Origin: Lepiota brunneoincarnata
Taxonomy: Eukaryota > Basidiomycota > Agaricomycetes > Agaricales > Agaricaceae
Reading direction: 5' to 3'
NCBI GenBank assembly: GCA_023014365.1
Contig: JAEBUN010000006.1
Location: 1,426,001 to 1,490,000, forward strand
Length of the DNA stretch: 64,000 nt
The translations under genes were made by a program, and so were the position numbers. The notes under the pieces are model-generated. The model had not been told where the DNA came from. It made no database searches and worked only from the letters and a program-made list of their open reading frames with translations. Of the stretch, positions 59,119 to 64,000 are shown piece by piece (within the stretch, counting starts at the first letter, position 1; every line of letters starts with the position of its first letter).

Positions 59119-60724
59119 CAGTGACCCACAAAACCGTTCCAATGTTTTGTACTTTTGACTTAAAGTAGTAATAGCTCAGTAAATAAAATAGCTAAATTTG
59201 TGAATATATTTATAAACATAGCCAAATATGTCATATCTGACCCTGCAAAGTCGCGTTATGTAATACTTCTAAATGAGGCAATTATGAATTTTGTAATCAT
59301 TTTAAGTCATTGGAACGGTTTTGTCAATAGTAATTTTTAATACTAATCCAAGCAATCACATGACTCCGTTGATTGTGAATCAACAAGATCATGTGACCAC
59401 GTGTCTTTGACATATAAATAGATGTGCTGACAGCCATGTCCCATCATTCTCAACCCCCCTACCTACCATGAAGCCATTATCTTCTACTCTAAAGCAAACC
59501 ATCCTCTCTTTGCTAAATTCTCATCATTCCTATACTAAAATTGAGGCAATTACTGGTGTTGGGCGCAGTACCATATCCAGGCTAGCCTCTAAAAATTGTT
59601 CCAGCCTTACTAAATCACTTGGAGGACGTCCTTCAAAACTCTCTACCACTAATATTTGGCATGCTATCCATCTTATCTCTGCTGGCAAGGCTGAAACTGC
59701 TGTAGATATAGCCAAATCTCTTGCTCCCATCATTGGGACATCAGTCTCTTCACAGACTGTAGCAAGGCATCTCAAACAGGCAGGAATGAAGGCTGTAGTC
59801 AAGCAAAAAAAGCCTTTACTCTCTGACAAGCATAGGAGGGCTAGGCTGGATTTTGCTCTGACACACCAGCATTGGACTATGGAGGACTGGAAGCTGGTTG
59901 TATGGTCTGATGAGACCAAAATTAATCGTTTGGGGTCAGATGGGAGGAAGTGGGGATGGAAAAAGAAGGGAGAGGGGCTTAGTGAAAGATTGGTCAAGGG
60001 AACTCTGAAGTATGGAGGAGGATCAGTGATGGTTTGGGGCTGTATGCTGTGGGATGGCCCAGGCTATGCAGTGAGGATTGATGGAAGGATGGATGCAGAG
60101 TTGTTTGTGCAAATTTTGGAGGAAGATTTGAAGAAGAGTCTCCAGTGGTACAAGCTTAAACCCCGAGATATTATCTTTCAGCAAGATAATGACCCCAAAC
60201 ACAAGAGTACACTGGCCAAAGAATGGTTTCAAAAAAATCATTTTAGGCTCCTAACCTGGCTAGCACAGTCACCTGACCTCAATCCCATTGAACACTTATG
60301 GGAATATGTGAAGAGAAAGTTGGGAGAGTATGAATCTCCTCCCAAGGGTATGAAGGAGTTGTGGCAGAGGGTAGAAAAGGAGTGGGATGCTATTCCAGCT
60401 TCTGAGTGTCAGAAGTTAATTGAAAGTATGCCTAGAAGAGTAGCAGCTGTACTCAAAGCCAGGGGGGGCTACTCTAAGTACTAGAAATAATAGGATAGCC
60501 TAGTATAATATGTCATTGACAAAACCGTTCCAATGACTTAAAATGATTACAAAATTCATAATTGCCTAATTTGGAAGTATTACATGACGCAACTTTGCAG
60601 AGTCAGATATGACATATTTGGCTATGTTTATAAATATATTCACAAATATGGCTATTTTATTTACTGAGCTATTACTACTTTAAGTCAAAAGTACAAAACA
60701 TTGGAACGGTTTTGTGGGTCACTG
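59119..60724 (+). mobile_element. Tc1/mariner element 2, apparently intact
   Basis: 1606 bp, CAGTGACCC...GGGTCACTG, at a duplicated TA (59117-59118 and 60725-60726) inside solo LTR G. Inverted repeats of 209 bp: 59119-59327 and 60516-60724. The motif ACAAAACCGTTCCAATG lies at 59128-59144 and inverted at 59308-59324, and again at 60519-60535 and inverted at 60699-60715. Confidence 0.95.
59468..60484 (+). CDS. DD34E Tc1/mariner transposase, complete
   Basis: 338 codons without a stop, starting 140 bp inside the left repeat and ending 31 bp before the right one. It cuts the element out and pastes it at TA sites. N-terminal helix-turn-helix region (LKQTILSLLNSHHSYTKIEA ... STISRLASK), a second DNA-binding part (VARHLKQAGMKAVVKQKKP), then the catalytic domain: VVWSDETKIN (first Asp), FQQDNDPKH (second Asp) and SPDLNPIEHLW (Glu) with 34 residues between the last two. 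The C-terminus ARGGYSKY matches the end of the mariner 1 protein (ARGGYTKY). All expected catalytic residues are present, so recent activity is plausible. Confidence 0.95.
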   Translation: MKPLSSTLKQTILSLLNSHHSYTKIEAITGVGRSTISRLASKNCSSLTKSLGGRPSKLSTTNIWHAIHLISAGKAETAVDIAKSLAPIIGTSVSSQTVARHLKQAGMKAVVKQKKPLLSDKHRRARLDFALTHQHWTMEDWKLVVWSDETKINRLGSDGRKWGWKKKGEGLSERLVKGTLKYGGGSVMVWGCMLWDGPGYAVRIDGRMDAELFVQILEEDLKKSLQWYKLKPRDIIFQQDNDPKHKSTLAKEWFQKNHFRLLTWLAQSPDLNPIEHLWEYVKRKLGEYESPPKGMKELWQRVEKEWDAIPASECQKLIESMPRRVAAVLKARGGYSKY

Positions 60725-60955
60725 TAGTAGGAGTACAGCCACACTCAGAAGTATATAAGGATACAGTACAATACCTTGTATCCTTATCTTAGTGTTATAC
60801 AGTTCTTGCCTCCTATATCTCTTTGCCCTTAAACCAGCTGGACTATAGTGCTCCATCATCTCCAAGTCACGCTCAGTAGGACAGGACCAAGTCTGTATAG
60901 ACATCCTGCCATGAACACCGTGCTACTCAAGAGCGAACTCCTAACCCGGGTAACA

Positions 60956-63775
60956 CATTTGGTGTGGGAGTGGAGTTGTTTTTGGTAGGTTCTGGTGGGT
61001 TCCTGGTCTTTCTGGAGAATTCCATGGGCTTCTTTATACTCAGTTAAATATTCTTCGGCATTTGTGCAGAGTGTTTCATCAGCAATCCATTCATTCTCCA
61101 TGTGGGAGAATCCTTTCCATTTGACATAGTATTGGAGTTTTCTGTGATATCGGTGGTGATTTAGAATAGCTTCTATCTCATATTCTTCTTCTTCATTGAT
61201 GATGTCTGGTGGTGGTGGAGTTGGATGAGATCCATATGCTTCTGTTTTGGTGTATGGGGTTAGAAGGTTTCTGTGGAATATTGGGTGTATCTTCCATTTG
61301 ATCAGAAGTTTTAGTTTGTAAGTGAGCAGCGATAAGACTTCTGAGATAAGGAAAGGTCCTAGTCTTTTTGGGGATATTTTGTTGGAGATGAAGGGGAGTT
61401 TGAGGTTCTTGGCTTCTAGCCATACTTTCTGACATGTTTCAAGGGGTTTGACAGTTCTTCTGGTTCTTTGTTTCATAATGTTGGTGGAGAGTTGATGTGC
61501 CACGTGTGCTTCTTTTCTGGCATCATCAAGGAGCCTGATGCGTTCATCTACTGATGGAAAGTTTGATGTTTCCATTACCATGGGTATTGGTGGAGGGTTG
61601 TATCCCATGATTAGTTTGAATGGGGATTTCTGCCTTGAGGTGTGTATTTTGGAGTTGTGTGCGAATTCGGCAATAGGGAGGGTTTCTGACCAGTCAAGGG
61701 GGTTTCTGGTACAGTATATGGTGAGGTAGGTCTCGATTTCTTGGTTATATCGTTCAGTAGAACCATCTGTCTGGGGATGGTATGTGGTTGAGAATGCTTG
61801 TTGGATGTTTAAGTGTTTGGCTAGTTCTTGGAGGGAGTTGGTGGCAAATCTGGGGTCTTGATCTGATATGATTTTGTCAGGTAATCCGAACCTAGTGAAG
61901 ACTTTTTCTATTAATAGTTATCTGATGTTGTCGGTGTTTGATCAATCTGAGGTTGGGATGAAAATTACCCCCTTTGTAAGGCCGTGGTCCACCACGGACA
62001 ATATCACATTATGGCTGGTGCTAGGTGGTAGACTGGTGATAAGGTCCCATGAGATCTGGGCAAATGGGCATTTAGAGGATGGTGGAGGGATCAGTTGAGT
62101 CGGTGCATGATCCAGTCTGCATATGATCTTGTGTTGCTGACATTCGGGACAGCCTTTGACATAGTTCTTTATGAACGTTGACATTCCTGGCCAATATATT
62201 TCTTTCTTGGCGAGGTGGTATGTTTCTTGTTCTCCAGGGTGGCCACGTGTAGGGTGGTTGTGGTATCTTGCGATAATATCGTGTCTGAGTTGAAGGTCTT
62301 CTGGAATGATGACACATTCTTGGAATGTGAGGAGTGAACCATTTGGGGTTGGAACTGTTCCAAAGTCTTTATCAGCAGTGTTAGGGTGGGCTTCTTTTAG
62401 GAGTTTGAATGCTTTGGTGGTTCTAGTGTTGTATTTGGGTGATTCCGTAATTCTTTCTTGGAATTTCATATCAACGGTGGCAATAAAGAGGTGTTCTGGG
62501 AGTACTGTGACTAAGTCTTGATCTTCTACATCGGCAGCAGCAACAAAAAGGTTGTTTGGAAGCATGGTGACGTCTTCGTTATCATTATCCTCATCGGGGA
62601 TGTGGTCTGGATGACTTGAAAAGGCGTCTGGTGCAGGAATCTTTGATCCTGGGACGTGTTCCAATTTGAAGTTGTAGTTGGCGAGGGTCTGGACCCATCG
62701 TGCTTGTTGGAGGTTGATCTTCTGGGGTTGACACCAGTATGTGAGGTTTTGGTGGTCTGTTCTGATACGGACAGTATGGGGACTGCCAAGGAGATAGTGG
62801 CACCATTTTTCGAGGGCTCGGATAATTGCAAGGAGTTCCCTGTCATAGATATCATAATTACGTTCTGCTGGTCCAAACATCTTTGAATAGAATGATACAG
62901 GTTTCCATATTCTGTTGATGTCATATTGTTACAGGACCGCTCCTGATGCGAATTTGGAAGCATTGGCTTCTATTTCGAAGGGTTTTGTGGAGTCAGGCAT
63001 AAGGAGTACTGGTTCCTTTAGGAATTCACTCTTGAGTGTTTTGAACACTTTTTGTTGTTCTTCTTTCCATTCAAATTTGTTTGATTTGGATAGGAGTTGG
63101 TTAAGGGGTTTGGTGTGATGGTAGCTGCGGATGAACTTCTGGTAGAAGTTACAGAATCCGATGAATTTCCGAATATGTCAGACTGTTTTCAGCACTGGCC
63201 AGTCTTCTATTCCCTTGAGTTTTCTGGGATCCATTTTGATCTCGTCTGGTGTGATGATCATGCCAAGATATTTGAGTCGTTGTTTGTTGAACTCACATTT
63301 CTCCATTTTGAGGTAAAGGTCATTTTCCTGCAGGATTTGCAGTACTTTTTCCATAAGTCAGTCGGTTTCTTCCTGAGTTTTACCATAGATTAGGATATCA
63401 TCCATATAAATGATGATTCCTCCTTTTTCCATTATTTCGGAGAATAGTGTGTCCATCATATGTTGGAATGTCATGGGACTGTTGCAGAGTCCGAAAAACA
63501 TGACAGTCAGTTCAAAAAGACCCATGGAAGTCTTGAATGCTGCTTTCCATTGGTCGCCATCTTTGATTCTGACATTATTGTATCCTAGGCAGACATCGAG
63601 CTTAGTGAAGTATTTAGCTCCTTTGAGTTTATCCATGATAGAGGAAATCATGGGGATTGCATAGGCATTTTTGACGGTATGATTGTTGAGGTAACAATAG
63701 TCTTGGCAGGGTCAGAAGTCTCCTCCTTTCTTGGTAACAAAAAAGAAGGGTGATGCCATAGGGGATTTTGAGGGG
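60956..63775 (-). pseudogene. Gypsy IV chromovirus pol (reverse transcriptase to chromodomain)
   Basis: Element sense runs downwards from about 63775: [43 protein letters not shown] (intact active site), RNase H (FEIEANASKFASGAVL ... DRELLAIIRALEKW), integrase zinc region (YHNHPTRGHPGEQETY ... CPECQQ), core with VVDHGLTKG, SDQDPRFAT and GSTERYNQEI, a GPF-like region (RLGPFLISEV) and a chromodomain EYEIEAILNHHRYHRKLQYY. Stops interrupt it, for example near 63355, 63180, 62930, 61967 and 61919; all are TGA or TAA and can arise by C-to-T change of CGA or CAA. The left part before SKSPMASP is missing. Confidence 0.92.
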
Positions 63776-64000
63776 TGGTGAAAAGCAGATGAAACGTTTG
63801 TGGGTTTTAATATAGATAAATGGCTTGTTCTCACTAAGCTTAGTCAAAATTTGATAAGCTTAAGTTAATACAAGTAGTATGAGATAGATAATGAACAGTT
63901 TCGTCTTTTAGGGTGTTCTGGGGGTGCATTCTGACAGCAAAATTCAAGAGAATAGTGTTTTAAGAGGTTAACAAACAGCTGTTGAAGTTATCTTAGCCAT
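63776..64000. other. Unassigned sequence at the window end
   Basis: The expected upstream part of the reverse transcriptase does not continue here, so a breakpoint or another insertion lies near 63775. Nothing in the last 225 bp is recognisable. Confidence 0.4.

Larger units (their letters stand above)
58964..60955 (-). repeat. Solo LTR G, split by mariner 2
   Basis: Plus-strand ends TGTTATCAG and CGGGTAACA, target duplication CATTT (58959-58963 and 60956-60960). Without the 1606-bp mariner and one TA it is about 384 bp, matching its relatives at 56150 and 57155. Confidence 0.92.

Noticed and set aside
1..64000. tRNA and rRNA genes
   Set aside because: I looked for clover-leaf-like B-box patterns and rRNA motifs by eye and found none I could support; a tRNA scan would be needed to exclude one.

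Overview
The window looks like nuclear DNA of an agaricomycete basidiomycete. The left half has compact genes split by many introns of about 45-65 nt with GT/AG ends (a few GC/AG), and the gene content is typical of that group. The retroelement load and a Crinkler-like gene suggest a Rhizoctonia-like (Cantharellales) fungus, but that is an impression, not a proof. I saw no rRNA, tRNA or CRISPR array.

Left half, 1-29.7 kb, is host gene space. In order: an unrecognised Ser/Pro-rich protein (minus) behind a cluster of four ACGCGT boxes; a NIPA-type magnesium transporter (plus); a secreted GH2 beta-mannosidase with apparent frameshifts (minus); glyoxalase I (minus); an Ariadne-type RBR E3 ubiquitin ligase (minus) and prefoldin subunit 4 (plus), which share a 372-bp divergent promoter; a Rex-type DEDDh RNA exonuclease (plus); a broken Crinkler-like gene with a nuclease-like and a kinase-like part (minus); and a large EF-hand/zinc-finger/coiled-coil protein (minus). 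For seven genes I traced all or most splice junctions by frame continuity and family match.

Right half, 29.7-64 kb, is almost solid transposon. A complete but dead Ty1/copia element (29752-34590, TSD CACCC) stands at the border. Next comes a CpG-stripped second copy of the 5' end of the EF-hand gene (35040-36017), then a gypsy gag carrying a solo LTR inside a solo LTR, an 11-kb gypsy element on the minus strand (39161-50132) with at least four later insertions, a non-LTR retrotransposon cut off in its reverse transcriptase (50133-54877), gag remnants, a short non-autonomous LTR element (56150-57542), and a gypsy chromovirus pol (60956-63775). A solo LTR (58964-60955) next to that pol itself contains an apparently intact 1606-bp Tc1/mariner element.

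One theme connects the right half: loss of CpG to TpG and CpA. It explains nearly all differences between the two copia LTRs, the four in-frame TGA codons of the copia polyprotein, Arg-to-Cys/His/Trp replacements in the gypsy and LINE proteins, and the near absence of CpG in the duplicated gene segment. A second point of interest is the terminal design of the two mariner elements: each 208-209-bp inverted repeat is itself bounded by an inverted 17-20-nt motif that is almost identical in both families.
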